Of a stretch of DNA of 64,000 nucleotides, positions 55,902 through 64,000 are shown piece by piece. The stretch lies in the NCBI GenBank assembly GCA_021824145.1, contig JAKALM010000002.1, positions 186,001 through 250,000 of the forward strand, read 5' to 3'. The notes under the pieces were generated by a model. That model was not told where the DNA came from and ran no database searches. It saw only the letters and a program-made list of their open reading frames with translations. Both the position numbers and the translations under genes were made by a program. This stretch comes from Bacteroidota bacterium. GTDB taxonomy: Bacteria > Bacteroidota > Ignavibacteria > Ignavibacteriales > Ignavibacteriaceae. How positions within the stretch are numbered: the first letter of the stretch is position 1; each line of letters opens with the position of its first letter.

Positions 55902-56954
55902 TTAGAATCCCATTCTAATATGATTTGAATAAATCCAGGCATTACCATCAAGATAAACTTCCGCACGATAAGCGCCCTTTTTATTTACTATAAACTCACA
56001 CTCATTATCAACAACCGAATCGATCAATGCACCGTTATGAATTAATCTTATTTCAGCTTTGGGAACCGGAATCAGAACCTTGAGCTTAGTTTTATCCACT
56101 TTATCAATTGAACTTCCCATATTATAAATTTTATTATTTGATTCAGCAAAGAATCTAAATCCCTTGGAATCGCTATGATAATCATTCGCAAAGAAGCATT
56201 GGCCTTTTGCCAACGCATCATAAATAATTTTTTTTGAATCTTGCAATCCGGATTTTTTATCATTTCCTTTTTTCAGTTCTTCATGAACTAACACATGTGT
56301 TCTTATTGATTTAAATAAAACTTTATAAGGAAAAATTTCGACTTCAAAAAATCCAAGTACATTATATTTATGAGCATGCGCATCAACACCACCTATTCCT
56401 GAAACTGGTCTTTTAAGATTAAGTTCATCCCAAATTCTTAAAGTTTCATCTTTTGGTTTTGATATTGATTTAAGAGGATGTAAAAAATTTTGATATTTAT
56501 TTTGTTCAGTCAAATTTTCCATCCATTCAGACATGTGATTCCAGATTTCAATTCCATTAAAATCTTCGGTATCCCATTCATTCCATGGATATGCCGGATG
56601 TTCTTTCATGTGGGTACGTTTTTCATGAGGGTGAGCGATAAATCCAATACCGCCAGCGTCTTTAACTTTCTTTACATATTCCTTAGCAGAAATTCTTGTT
56701 GAGAAGGCATCTTGTATACCGAAGGCAAGGTAATGATTTTTATTTTCCTTATCATTTATTTCGCAACCAACCAGCAGAAGAGTATTGTTATACCAGCCTT
56801 CGTAACCTTCCTTTAAAGCTCTAAGAGTATTATGATCGGTAAGTAAAATAAAGTCCAGTCCAACTTCGCCGGCTAATTTCGCAATGTCCGGCACTTCCCC
56901 GGAGCCATCGGAGAAAACAGAATGTATATGTATTGCGCCAACGTATTCAAACAT
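55902..56954 (-). CDS. PHP domain metal-dependent phosphoesterase
   Basis: 350 residues. The metal-binding motifs are GAIHIHSVFSDGSGEVPDIA (HxH...D), DFILLTDHNTLRAL, a later IGFIAHPHEKRT and SGIGGVDAHAHKYN. This is the PHP fold of the YciV/trpH-like group with an extra C-terminal beta domain (about 255-350). YciV-type enzymes act on 3',5'-nucleoside bisphosphates or RNA ends, but the substrate here is not shown. ATG 56952-56954. About 550 bases of non-coding DNA separate it from the next gene. Confidence 0.88.
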   Translation of the reverse strand: MFEYVGAIHIHSVFSDGSGEVPDIAKLAGEVGLDFILLTDHNTLRALKEGYEGWYNNTLLLVGCEINDKENKNHYLAFGIQDAFSTRISAKEYVKKVKDAGGIGFIAHPHEKRTHMKEHPAYPWNEWDTEDFNGIEIWNHMSEWMENLTEQNKYQNFLHPLKSISKPKDETLRIWDELNLKRPVSGIGGVDAHAHKYNVLGFFEVEIFPYKVLFKSIRTHVLVHEELKKGNDKKSGLQDSKKIIYDALAKGQCFFANDYHSDSKGFRFFAESNNKIYNMGSSIDKVDKTKLKVLIPVPKAEIRLIHNGALIDSVVDNECEFIVNKKGAYRAEVYLDGNAWIYSNHIRMGF

Positions 56955-57505
56955 AAATTGAGATTAAGCAGTTATAATTTATAAATAAAGATAGGAATAT
57001 TTCTTTTATGAGAAAAGATATGTATTGAGGGATTGTTGTTAAGAAGTCAGAAGCCAGTAGTCAGAAGGCAGAATAAGAAGCAGGTAAATATTCCTGTAGA
57101 TAGAATAAGAGATTTGAAATTTTTTATGCTTCTAATATTGCTGATAGAGTTTTTACTTTTTAAAATTTCTAATTTTAATTCCTTACAGTCGCATGCATGT
57201 TTAATTATGAATTTTAAATTTCTTCTCCTTGCAAAGGGTTAAAAAATACTCGGCGAAGTAATTATAACGGCGGAGATCAAACGCCTCCTACCCCTCCTCC
57301 AACTAATTAAATTTTCACTATCCTTTCGGCTCGTTCGTTTCAGTCATAATCCCGCCTCTCCCAAAAGGGAGAGGCTTTATATTCTAAAAGCAAGCACTAC
57401 AAAAATATTACTATCACAATTTGTGATACCATCTTTTAATTGCCTGCCTATAAAATTTTATATCCTCTTTTCTTATATTTATTACTAAAGAATCATTTTC
57501 TATTC
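56955..57505. other. Repeat-rich intergenic region upstream of the fused R-M gene
   Basis: No convincing gene in about 550 bases. It holds imperfect direct repeats of AGTCAGAAGCCAGTAG type (57044-57073), a proline-coding scrap ending at TAA 57308-57310 (reads GGDQTPPTPPPTN), a C-rich strand (57282-57300) and the hairpin at 57354-57380. A 69-codon frame at 57033-57242 has no family likeness and overlaps the repeats, so I leave it out. The mixture suggests past insertion or deletion. Confidence 0.55.
57354..57380 (+). terminator. Perfect hairpin, terminator-like, upstream of the R-M gene
   Basis: GCCTCTCCC (57354-57362) pairs perfectly with GGGAGAGGC (57367-57375) over an AAAA loop, then TTTAT. 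It lies about 130 bases before the R-M start with no co-directional gene upstream, so it could terminate incoming transcripts or be a dispersed repeat. Confidence 0.55.
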
Positions 57506-60034
57506 ATGGAATACATCGATACCATAGAAACATTATCAAACCCGGTTTCAGAAGTAATAAGTAAAAATATTATTACAGATAGCACTACTTCACTGAAAAG
57601 ATTTTATTCGCAGTATTTCACTCCTTCTAAAATTTCTGCTTTTATAGCCTCACTATTTACAATTTCCCCAAAAACTGAAAACATAAAAATTTTAGATCCA
57701 GGTGCAGGCGCAGGCATATTAGGTTTAGTTGTTATTGACAGGCTATTGGAGTCAACAACAAAGTTAAAAAGCATTGAGGTAACGGCAATTGAAATAGATT
57801 CTGCATTATATAATCAAATTAAAAATTCTTATGAAAGCTATAAACAGAAATGCATAAGTGCAGGGATCAGTCTTTCTTACAAAATTATTACTGAGGATTT
57901 CATTAAATATGGATATTCGGAAATATTAAATTCATCTGATGATATTTCTTTGTTTTCAGAAAAAAAAGTAAGAGATCTGTATGATTTAATAATATTAAAT
58001 CCCCCTTACAAAAAAATAGATAGCACATCTGACACCAGAAAATTACTAAACAAACTAGGACTTGAAACAACCAATCTTTATACTGCTTTTCTTTTTCTAT
58101 CCTTAAAACTCCTTAAAGAAGATGGTCAGATAGCGGCTATTACTCCAAGGAGTTTTTGTAATGGAACTTATTTTAGGAAATTCAGAGAAATATTTTTCAG
58201 CAAACTATTCTTCCATAGAATTCATTTATATAATAATAGAAATAAAGCTTTCAGTAAGGACGATGTTCTGCAAGAAAACATAATATATTTAGTATCTCCA
58301 GTAAAGCCTCATAACAACGAAGTTCTTATTACAACAAATGATTCACCTGAAGATGAAATGTTTAAGACACAGACCATAGACCACGATTTCATTATTCAGC
58401 CTGATGATAAAGATAAAATTATCCATATAATTACTGATGACTACTCTTTAAAAATTATAGATAGAATTTCTTCTCTTAAACAAAAACTTAGTGACATCGG
58501 TGTCAGCGTCTCAACCGGAAAAATAGTTGACTTTAGAATGAAGGCTAACTTAGCTGATAATAATAACTATAATATAGCACCGCTTTTTTATCCCTTCCAT
58601 TTCTCGAAGGGTAAAATACAATGGCCTGTACAGTCTGATAAAAAGAAAGAAGCAGTTTTTATAAATGATAGAACTAAAAAAGATTTAATTAAATCCGGTT
58701 ATTATGTCTTTTGCAAAAGATTCAGTTCGAAAGAAGAAAAGAAAAGAATAACGGCAGCATTTTTTGATTATACTAAATTTAATTTTGAATTGATTGGTAT
58801 TGAAAATCATTTGAACTATTTTCATATCTATAACAAACCACTTCCCAAAAATTTGGCATTAGGCTTAACAATCTATTTAAATTCAACTTTAGTTGATCAA
58901 CACTTCAGGTTATTTAACGGGCATACACAAGTAAATGCAGATGATCTAAGATTTTTATATTATCCATCTATAGAACAATTAAACTCAATTGGAAAATATT
59001 TTACTGATGAAATTCCTGACCAGGAAGAAATCGATTCAATTTTAGAAAGGGAGTTATTTAATATGGCAAAAGATAACAATCCGGCTTTGATTAATACAAA
59101 AATTTCAGATGCTCTTTCAATACTAAAACAGCTTGGGCTTCCGAAGGATCAGCAGAATGAAAGATCAGCATTGACGCTGCTTGCATTACTTAATATAAAG
59201 CCAAATCAACTTTGGAATGAAAGCAAAGCACCTTTATTGGGTATTACTTCAATAATGGATTTTATGGAAGTACATTATGGTAAAAGGTATGCACCTAATA
59301 CAAGAGAATCTGTAAGAAGGCAAACAGTACATCAATTTGTGCAAGCTGGATTAATTGTTCCTAACCCAGATAAGCCGCGACCAACTAACAGTCCAAATTT
59401 TGTATATCAAATTGAAAACGGTACTTTAAATTTGGTAAAAGCATTCAAGACGAAAGCATGGGATAATTTATTGAAGAAATATCTTTCTGGAGTCAAAACT
59501 CTTTCAGCAAAATATGCGCAAGCACGCGAATTGGAAAAAATTCCTTTAAGAGTTTCTGAAAATTTTGAAATTAATCTTTCAAAAGGGTTGCACAATGTTT
59601 TAATAGATAAAATAATAAACGAATTTTGTCCTCATTACACACCCAATGCAAAATTGATTTATATCGGCGATACAAAAAAGAAGTGGGCATATTTTAATAA
59701 AGAAGAGTTAGAAAAGCTCGGAGTTACTTTTGACAACTTACATGGTAAAATGCCCGATGTAATTGTATACTATGCAAAGAAAAGATGGCTGGTATTGATT
59801 GAAGCGGTTACAAGTCATGGGCCGATTGATCCGAAAAGAAAAATTGAGCTTGAAGAACTATTTTCAAAAAGCAAAGCAGGGTTAGTTTTCATTACAGCAT
59901 TCCTCGATAAAAAATCCTGGCGAAGTTTTCGAGATGAGATAGCGTGGGAAACCGATATTTGGATTGCTGATAATCCAACACACCTTATACACATGAATGG
60001 TAAAAGATTTCTTGGACCTTATACGAAATTATAA
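57506..60034 (+). CDS. Fused N6-adenine methyltransferase / BsuBI-PstI family restriction endonuclease
   Basis: 842 residues from ATG 57506; an upstream TTG (57440) would add a hydrophobic 22-residue leader and is unlikely. Residues about 1-510 are a gamma-class adenine methyltransferase: motif X RFYSQYFTPSK (33-43), SAM loop ILDPGAGAGIL (62-72), catalytic ILNPPY (163-168). Residues about 540-842 match the BsuBI/PstI endonuclease family: a helical recognition part (MDFMEVHYGKRYAPNTRESV), then YIGDTKKKW, MPDVIVYYAKKRWLVLIEAV (PD 750-751, E766) and TSHGPIDPKR. BsuBI and PstI (CTGCAG) normally encode the two activities as separate proteins. CTGCAG specificity here is a family guess. Confidence 0.9.
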   Translation: MEYIDTIETLSNPVSEVISKNIITDSTTSLKRFYSQYFTPSKISAFIASLFTISPKTENIKILDPGAGAGILGLVVIDRLLESTTKLKSIEVTAIEIDSALYNQIKNSYESYKQKCISAGISLSYKIITEDFIKYGYSEILNSSDDISLFSEKKVRDLYDLIILNPPYKKIDSTSDTRKLLNKLGLETTNLYTAFLFLSLKLLKEDGQIAAITPRSFCNGTYFRKFREIFFSKLFFHRIHLYNNRNKAFSKDDVLQENIIYLVSPVKPHNNEVLITTNDSPEDEMFKTQTIDHDFIIQPDDKDKIIHIITDDYSLKIIDRISSLKQKLSDIGVSVSTGKIVDFRMKANLADNNNYNIAPLFYPFHFSKGKIQWPVQSDKKKEAVFINDRTKKDLIKSGYYVFCKRFSSKEEKKRITAAFFDYTKFNFELIGIENHLNYFHIYNKPLPKNLALGLTIYLNSTLVDQHFRLFNGHTQVNADDLRFLYYPSIEQLNSIGKYFTDEIPDQEEIDSILERELFNMAKDNNPALINTKISDALSILKQLGLPKDQQNERSALTLLALLNIKPNQLWNESKAPLLGITSIMDFMEVHYGKRYAPNTRESVRRQTVHQFVQAGLIVPNPDKPRPTNSPNFVYQIENGTLNLVKAFKTKAWDNLLKKYLSGVKTLSAKYAQARELEKIPLRVSENFEINLSKGLHNVLIDKIINEFCPHYTPNAKLIYIGDTKKKWAYFNKEELEKLGVTFDNLHGKMPDVIVYYAKKRWLVLIEAVTSHGPIDPKRKIELEELFSKSKAGLVFITAFLDKKSWRSFRDEIAWETDIWIADNPTHLIHMNGKRFLGPYTKL

Positions 60035-60047
60035 TTTTCATCAATAA

Positions 60048-60073
60048 TAGAGACGCATCGCAATGCGTCTCTA
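60048..60073. repeat. Perfect TAGAGACGCAT palindrome (bidirectional terminator-like repeat)
   Basis: TAGAGACGCAT (60048-60058) and its complement (60063-60073) pair perfectly over a CGCA loop. It lies between the convergent ends of the fused R-M gene (stop 60034) and the T9SS gene (end 60082). Same family as 48700-48727. T-rich sequence follows on both sides but without a long run. Confidence 0.7.
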
Positions 60074-60081
60074 CAGCATTT

Positions 60082-61623
60082 TCATTTAATCAGCACCATC
60101 TTTTTATTTATATTGAAGGTACTTCCTTTCAACTGGTAGATGTACATTCCGCTTGGTAGACTACTTCCATCAAAATTAACAGAATGCTCGCCTTCAGCTT
60201 GAATTCCATCTACAAGCCTTGCTACCTCTTTACCAAGTATGTCAAATACAATAAGTGTAACATGGTCCTTTTCTTTCATCGTATAAGAAATGCTGGTTGT
60301 TGGGTTGAATGGATTAGGATAATTCTGATTTAATTGATATTCATGCGGAACTTCTCCCAATTGGACAAAGCTCTTCAGCAGCATAGGCGATGATGCTTTG
60401 CCGCTGCTAAACACCATTACATTAGCATTAGTAACAACAAGATTTTTATAATCCACACCAGCCAATCTTACTCTTAGGGCGGCGTTAGTATTTTGCAATC
60501 CGTTTACTATTTCGTTTATTTTATTATCATAGATTGATACCGTAGCAGATGAAGTGTAATCATACTCTCCAATCTTCTTAATTACGTTTCCGCTTGAAGG
60601 CTCAACCAGTTCAAATATTAAGTTAGCATTGCCTTTCCATCCTTTACTCCTTACACCAAACTCAACCGATAATGAATCATTTTTCGCAAAGCTGAATGGG
60701 GTTGTACTCATAAAAGAAGGACGAATATTATTTACTGGCAAAGTATCTTGCGTTAAAAAAGTTACCGCATTGCCTTTAATATTTCCGAATTGAGCGACAA
60801 GCATACCGTTGACTGTCGTGTCTATTAGTTCTATACGGCGGTACAGTTTTACGCTTCTAAGGTTTGTACCTGCAGAACTATTGTTTACAGCTGCCTTAAA
60901 CGAGCCCGTGGATGTTCCGGCTGATGAGTTGTCTTTGGTTTGGCTCTTAACTTCGTAGGGTGAAGATGATCCTTTTACGGCTGTATAAGAAACAGATTGG
61001 GGTGAAGCTTTTTCAAGCGCTACAGGATAGCTTATAGGCGCGGACGGCGAAATATAAATTAATCCATTCCAGCTCGAATTATCTGTTGAATAAATATCGA
61101 ACAAAGTTTGATTGCTGCTTGAAGTATAAAATACAGATGCACCGCCGCCGCTGCGGTTATGCCCGCAAACAGAAGTATATACTATTGAAGGATCGTAAAT
61201 AACCTCATCTCTAAAAATACTGGACGTAGACCAGCTTCCGTTTAGCATGCTTCGCTCCATTGCAGCTGAGTTTTCACTGTAATAATTATCGTAAGCAATC
61301 CAGGTTACATGCGTTCTTCCTGTGCCGTCTACAGCAACCTGAGAATAAGGTGCTGCATTTGGAACTTGAGTTGAGTAATAAACATTCCCTTCATTTGTCC
61401 ATGTTGTACCGTTGTAGCTTAGCAGATCGGTTGTAAGATATCCCGACGAATAAATTGTCGAGATCATGAATTTACTGCTTTGCGGATTCCATGCAACCGA
61501 GGGAAGATTCCAAAAGATGGGTGTACTAATTGACAATGGACCGCCAACCGAAAATGTACTTCCATAGTCTGATGAGTATTTGTAATGTATTTGATATCTG
61601 CCGCTATACATTTTTTTATACAT
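60082..61623 (-). CDS. C-terminal segment of the broken T9SS gene, T9SS type A sorting domain
   Basis: 513 codons from the first ATG after the second stop codon; the frame is open up to 61737. It contains BNR/sialidase-like propeller pieces, a beta-rich region and the T9SS C-terminal domain. It lacks a signal peptide, so on its own it could not be exported. It is best read as part of the larger interrupted gene. Confidence 0.55.
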   Translation of the reverse strand: MYKKMYSGRYQIHYKYSSDYGSTFSVGGPLSISTPIFWNLPSVAWNPQSSKFMISTIYSSGYLTTDLLSYNGTTWTNEGNVYYSTQVPNAAPYSQVAVDGTGRTHVTWIAYDNYYSENSAAMERSMLNGSWSTSSIFRDEVIYDPSIVYTSVCGHNRSGGGASVFYTSSSNQTLFDIYSTDNSSWNGLIYISPSAPISYPVALEKASPQSVSYTAVKGSSSPYEVKSQTKDNSSAGTSTGSFKAAVNNSSAGTNLRSVKLYRRIELIDTTVNGMLVAQFGNIKGNAVTFLTQDTLPVNNIRPSFMSTTPFSFAKNDSLSVEFGVRSKGWKGNANLIFELVEPSSGNVIKKIGEYDYTSSATVSIYDNKINEIVNGLQNTNAALRVRLAGVDYKNLVVTNANVMVFSSGKASSPMLLKSFVQLGEVPHEYQLNQNYPNPFNPTTSISYTMKEKDHVTLIVFDILGKEVARLVDGIQAEGEHSVNFDGSSLPSGMYIYQLKGSTFNINKKMVLIK

Positions 61624-62394
61624 AACTAAAACTTTATCCTCATCAGTAGAAACTGCAATTGAAGGCTGAAGATCAATTGTTGATGCATCTGAATCAAGAC
61701 CTGTCGCCGTGGGAATATTGTTTAATGATTTTATGTATTAGTAATTTGTACTGCCAACAACTTCCTGCCAAGCAAAATAAACGTCATATCCCAAAGAGCC
61801 GTCTGATGAAGCAATGCAGGGAGTGGAAGCAGTACCGCTGCCGGAGATTTGCTGCTCTGCCGACCAAGTAGAGCCACCGTTTGTTGAATAAGTGTACCAA
61901 ATTCTATTTGCAGAAGCATATAACATGTGAAGCGTGCCGTTGTAATCTTTTGTAATTTTTCTTTGGCTGCCGTAGCTTGTGGCGGCTTGTATACTTGTAG
62001 TAAGGTGTCCTTTATAATTCGCAGTATAACTTTTAGAACTTGTAAAGGTTTCATTTGTTCTTTGTGCGTTCGTGCTGCCGTCGTTCCAATTTAAAAATTG
62101 CCAGCTTGTATTGTACTGATTCACAATTGATAAAGCAGTTATATTGTACATATCGTTTGTTGGAGATGCATATTGAAAAACATAGAAAGGATTATTTGTA
62201 CCATTGGCTTGAGTATATGTAGCATTACCCTGTTGCCAGTATACTTGAAAATTTCCACTGCCCGAAGCTCCTTCTAAATTATAATTAACAGTTAAAGAAT
62301 ATGTAGGATAAAATTTTGCATCTACTTCGCCCGTATGATCAATATTTATTGATGCTGGGTTATCATAGTATATATTAGAATTAAAATTTGTACC

Positions 62395-63105
62395 CTACAT
62401 TCTAAATTTATTATTGGTTTGTACCAAGCCAGTATAAGTAGAAAATGTATTTGAACCATAAGCCACTGGCGTGGGTTGACCGGATGTTACAGGTTGACTA
62501 TTTACGTTTAGCTGACCATAATCAGTTCCATTTACAATATTTCTAGGCGTAATTTGAAAACTGAAGCACGAATAATTTGCACCGGCATATTGAGATTGTT
62601 TTATTGTATTCCAAATAGCAAAAGTTAAATTGGTATAATTCCCATAATTTTGGGAATAGTCACTACTAGTCCATATAAATTCGTTTGTTCCATATGCAAA
62701 TTTAAAATAAACATCGGGAGTTGAGTATTTGTATATTTCCGCGGAGTCGTAATCACAATCTTGATAATCCAAAGTAAAACTTTCCGAGATACCGCCCCCC
62801 GTTATAGTTACTTTGAATTTACCATAGTATACCACAAATTGATTACCATTATCATCCATTGTGCCGTTACCGCTGTTATTGTATGCTGCATCTGCTTTAA
62901 CCGATAAGGTGCCCGAGCCGCTGAATATGAAATCTGGTGGAGTAATAATATTAAAGTTTTTATCCCAGTATGTTTCACCGGAAATTTTTTCAAATTTCAA
63001 TTGAATTGAATTTGATCCGAAATTACTGATTGAAAAAAATAACTCCCCATTGGTAGCATAAAGGAAAGAATACGAGAATAAAATTAGTAAAAATGTCTTT
63101 TTCAT
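62395..63105 (-). CDS. N-terminal segment of the broken T9SS gene (signal peptide protein)
   Basis: 236 codons, ATG 63103-63105 to TAG 62395-62397. The signal peptide MKKTFLLILFSYSFLYA is followed by a beta-rich domain I cannot name (for example GGISESFTLDYQDCDYDSAE and YGNYTNLTFAIWNTIKQSQY). It could be made as a truncated secreted protein with no T9SS signal, so it would stay in the periplasm. Confidence 0.6.
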   Translation of the reverse strand: MKKTFLLILFSYSFLYATNGELFFSISNFGSNSIQLKFEKISGETYWDKNFNIITPPDFIFSGSGTLSVKADAAYNNSGNGTMDDNGNQFVVYYGKFKVTITGGGISESFTLDYQDCDYDSAEIYKYSTPDVYFKFAYGTNEFIWTSSDYSQNYGNYTNLTFAIWNTIKQSQYAGANYSCFSFQITPRNIVNGTDYGQLNVNSQPVTSGQPTPVAYGSNTFSTYTGLVQTNNKFRM

Positions 63106-63124
63106 AATTAACTCCTACCGTTTT

Positions 63125-64000
63125 TTATTGTTTTGTTCCAATTATTATTTTTGCAGAAATATCATCTTCATTATCACCGACTACAAAAATTTTATTACCT
63201 ATTTCGAAAACTCCATGGTTAGCCCCGCCCGAAGGAGTATAAAGTTCACTGTAATAATGCCATGTTAAACCGTTAAAGTGAACGACGGTACCCCAGTCTC
63301 CCACAGCAAAAAAATCATTTATTGATTTGCCCCTTATTTTTCCAATTACATAGCCTATTGGATAAATCATATTATACCATCTGTCAAATTTTTTAATCGA
63401 TACTTCCACTCCTCCGAATATTGATTGACCATAAGTTGGGGTAAATACAGTAGTAGATACTTCTTGATAAAATGGAACAGAATTATCTTGCCTCCACAGA
63501 GAGCCGTCATAATGAAAAACAAGATTGGCAAATGCGCTTTTCTTTTGTCCTGTTGCCCATATATTATTCGTGGAAGTTCCATTTATATCACTAAAGCTAA
63601 AATCATTAGGATCATTATAATCATAAATGATGGAAGCCTTTGAACCATTCCAGTATATTACTCTTCCTTTTCCGCCGACTAAATAAAGGTTTGAACTGCT
63701 TGTTCCCCAAATAGCTTTATATGGTGTATTGTAAAATAAAATAGAATCAAGTGGGATTGCTTGGCTGTTTACTATTTTGCTATCTATCTGCTTCCAGGTG
63801 GTTCCATCAAAATGAAATACTCCTCCTCCCGCTGTCCAGATATCGTTTTTGCCAAAGCCATAAATAGCATATCCGCCGGTACTGCTAACAGGCTGCCATT
63901 CATTACCATCATAATGTAACATCCCATACGCATTTCCATTTAATCGAACAATTCCTGTAGCATAAACATTATTTTCATCAGTTCCCCAGACATCATATAA
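63125..64000 (-). CDS. Beta-propeller repeat protein, 5' end outside the window
   Basis: The frame is open to the window edge, so the start lies beyond 64000; 291 residues are visible. Repeated units have the form N-D/N-I/F-W/F-A-x-G...VxHFDGxTW: NDIWTAGGGVFHFDGTTWKQ, NNIWATGQKKSAFANLVFHY then DGSLWRQ, NDFFAVGDWGTVVHFNGLTW, and an upstream YDVWGTDENNVYATG. These are propeller blades like those of Bacteroidota surface or lipoproteins. It ends ISAKIIIGTKQ without a T9SS domain. The next gene starts 19 bases downstream, so the two may have been co-transcribed. Confidence 0.75.
   Translation of the reverse strand, partial: LYDVWGTDENNVYATGIVRLNGNAYGMLHYDGNEWQPVSSTGGYAIYGFGKNDIWTAGGGVFHFDGTTWKQIDSKIVNSQAIPLDSILFYNTPYKAIWGTSSSNLYLVGGKGRVIYWNGSKASIIYDYNDPNDFSFSDINGTSTNNIWATGQKKSAFANLVFHYDGSLWRQDNSVPFYQEVSTTVFTPTYGQSIFGGVEVSIKKFDRWYNMIYPIGYVIGKIRGKSINDFFAVGDWGTVVHFNGLTWHYYSELYTPSGGANHGVFEIGNKIFVVGDNEDDISAKIIIGTKQ

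Larger units (their letters stand above)
60082..63105 (-). pseudogene. T9SS surface protein gene interrupted by two in-frame stop codons
   Basis: From ATG 63105 to the stop at 60082 one reading frame runs for 1007 codons, broken only by TAG at 62395-62397 (codon 237) and TAA at 61738-61740 (codon 456), with no frameshift. The flanking codons read as protein on both sides of each stop (NNKFRM then GTNFNSNIYYDNP; EVVGSTNY then YIKSLNNIPTATG). It starts with a signal peptide (MKKTFLLILFSYSFLYA), has BNR-like pieces (STNGGSTWSAEQQ, SSDYGSTFSVGG) in the middle and ends with a complete type A T9SS domain (NQNYPNPFNPTTSISYTM to KMVLIK). Either a pseudogene, programmed readthrough or two sequencing errors; the first is likeliest. 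Confidence 0.75.

Noticed and set aside
57033-57242. Plus-strand open frame of 69 codons
   Set aside because: It begins inside direct repeats, has no ribosome site and its translation looks like random AT-rich sequence.
57440-57505. Upstream extension of the fused R-M protein
   Set aside because: It needs a TTG start and adds a hydrophobic leader that would suggest export of a cytoplasmic enzyme.
62395-62397. Pyrrolysine- or suppressor-type reading of the TAG in the T9SS gene
   Set aside because: A second stop of another type (TAA 61738) interrupts the same frame, so one recoding rule would not restore the protein; decay is simpler.

Overview
The window is a low-GC (about one third G+C) bacterial chromosome segment. 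It most resembles a member of the Ignavibacteria (Bacteroidota/Chlorobi group). Three secreted proteins end in type IX secretion (T9SS) C-terminal domains with the NYPNPFNP-type signature and a terminal K-M-x-L-x-K. Several ribosome sites are GGAGG-like, TTG and GTG starts are common, and the best promoter combines a TTGACA element with the Bacteroidota-type TAnnTTTG box. Genus-level placement is inference.

Layout. 1-8 kb: edge of a PLP-dependent decarboxylase gene, a Tat-exported DUF362 protein with a membrane polyferredoxin, a Gfo/Idh/MocA oxidoreductase, an RNase Z-like hydrolase and uvrA. 8-20 kb: YigZ/IMPACT protein, MarR regulator, O-methyltransferase, a T9SS subtilisin, lepB and lepA, then a minus-strand run folB-folK-dNK-small membrane protein-GT9-Ppx/GppA, preceded by pgeF. 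20-28.4 kb: surE, phzF-like, a VWA membrane protein and comF on plus; argS, rsfS, a LytR_C protein, a secreted protein and panD on minus. 28.5-36.2 kb: a complete tryptophan operon, trpE-G-D-C-F-aroF-B-A, behind a readable transcription attenuator. Its leader peptide has four consecutive Trp codons, with a terminator and a competing antiterminator. 36.4-48.5 kb: RRM protein, RidA, MazG, PhoH, a LysM protein and coiled-coil lipoprotein, RadC, a TPR plus periplasmic-binding protein, a TPR protein, guaA, gcvH, accC, accB and efp. 48.7-57 kb: a T9SS FG-GAP protein, a membrane TPR protein, tRNA-Arg(CCG), an NAD(P)-binding protein, a large tricorn-like S41 protease and a PHP-domain protein. 57-64 kb is accessory in character: a repeat-rich intergenic stretch, a one-polypeptide adenine methyltransferase/BsuBI-PstI endonuclease fusion, a T9SS surface-protein gene broken by two in-frame stop codons, and the edge of a beta-propeller protein gene.

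How the genes work together. The trp block makes tryptophan from chorismate and carries its own DAHP synthase, so shikimate-pathway entry and the Trp branch are co-transcribed under one attenuator. folB and folK are consecutive folate steps. accB/accC supply biotin carboxylase and its carrier for fatty-acid synthesis, next to efp and gcvH. lepA and lepB are co-transcribed.

The most notable items are the trp attenuator, the fused restriction-modification enzyme, the double-nonsense T9SS gene, and folK, whose conserved N-terminus extends upstream of any usual start codon. I found no CRISPR array, prophage, IS element or rRNA.
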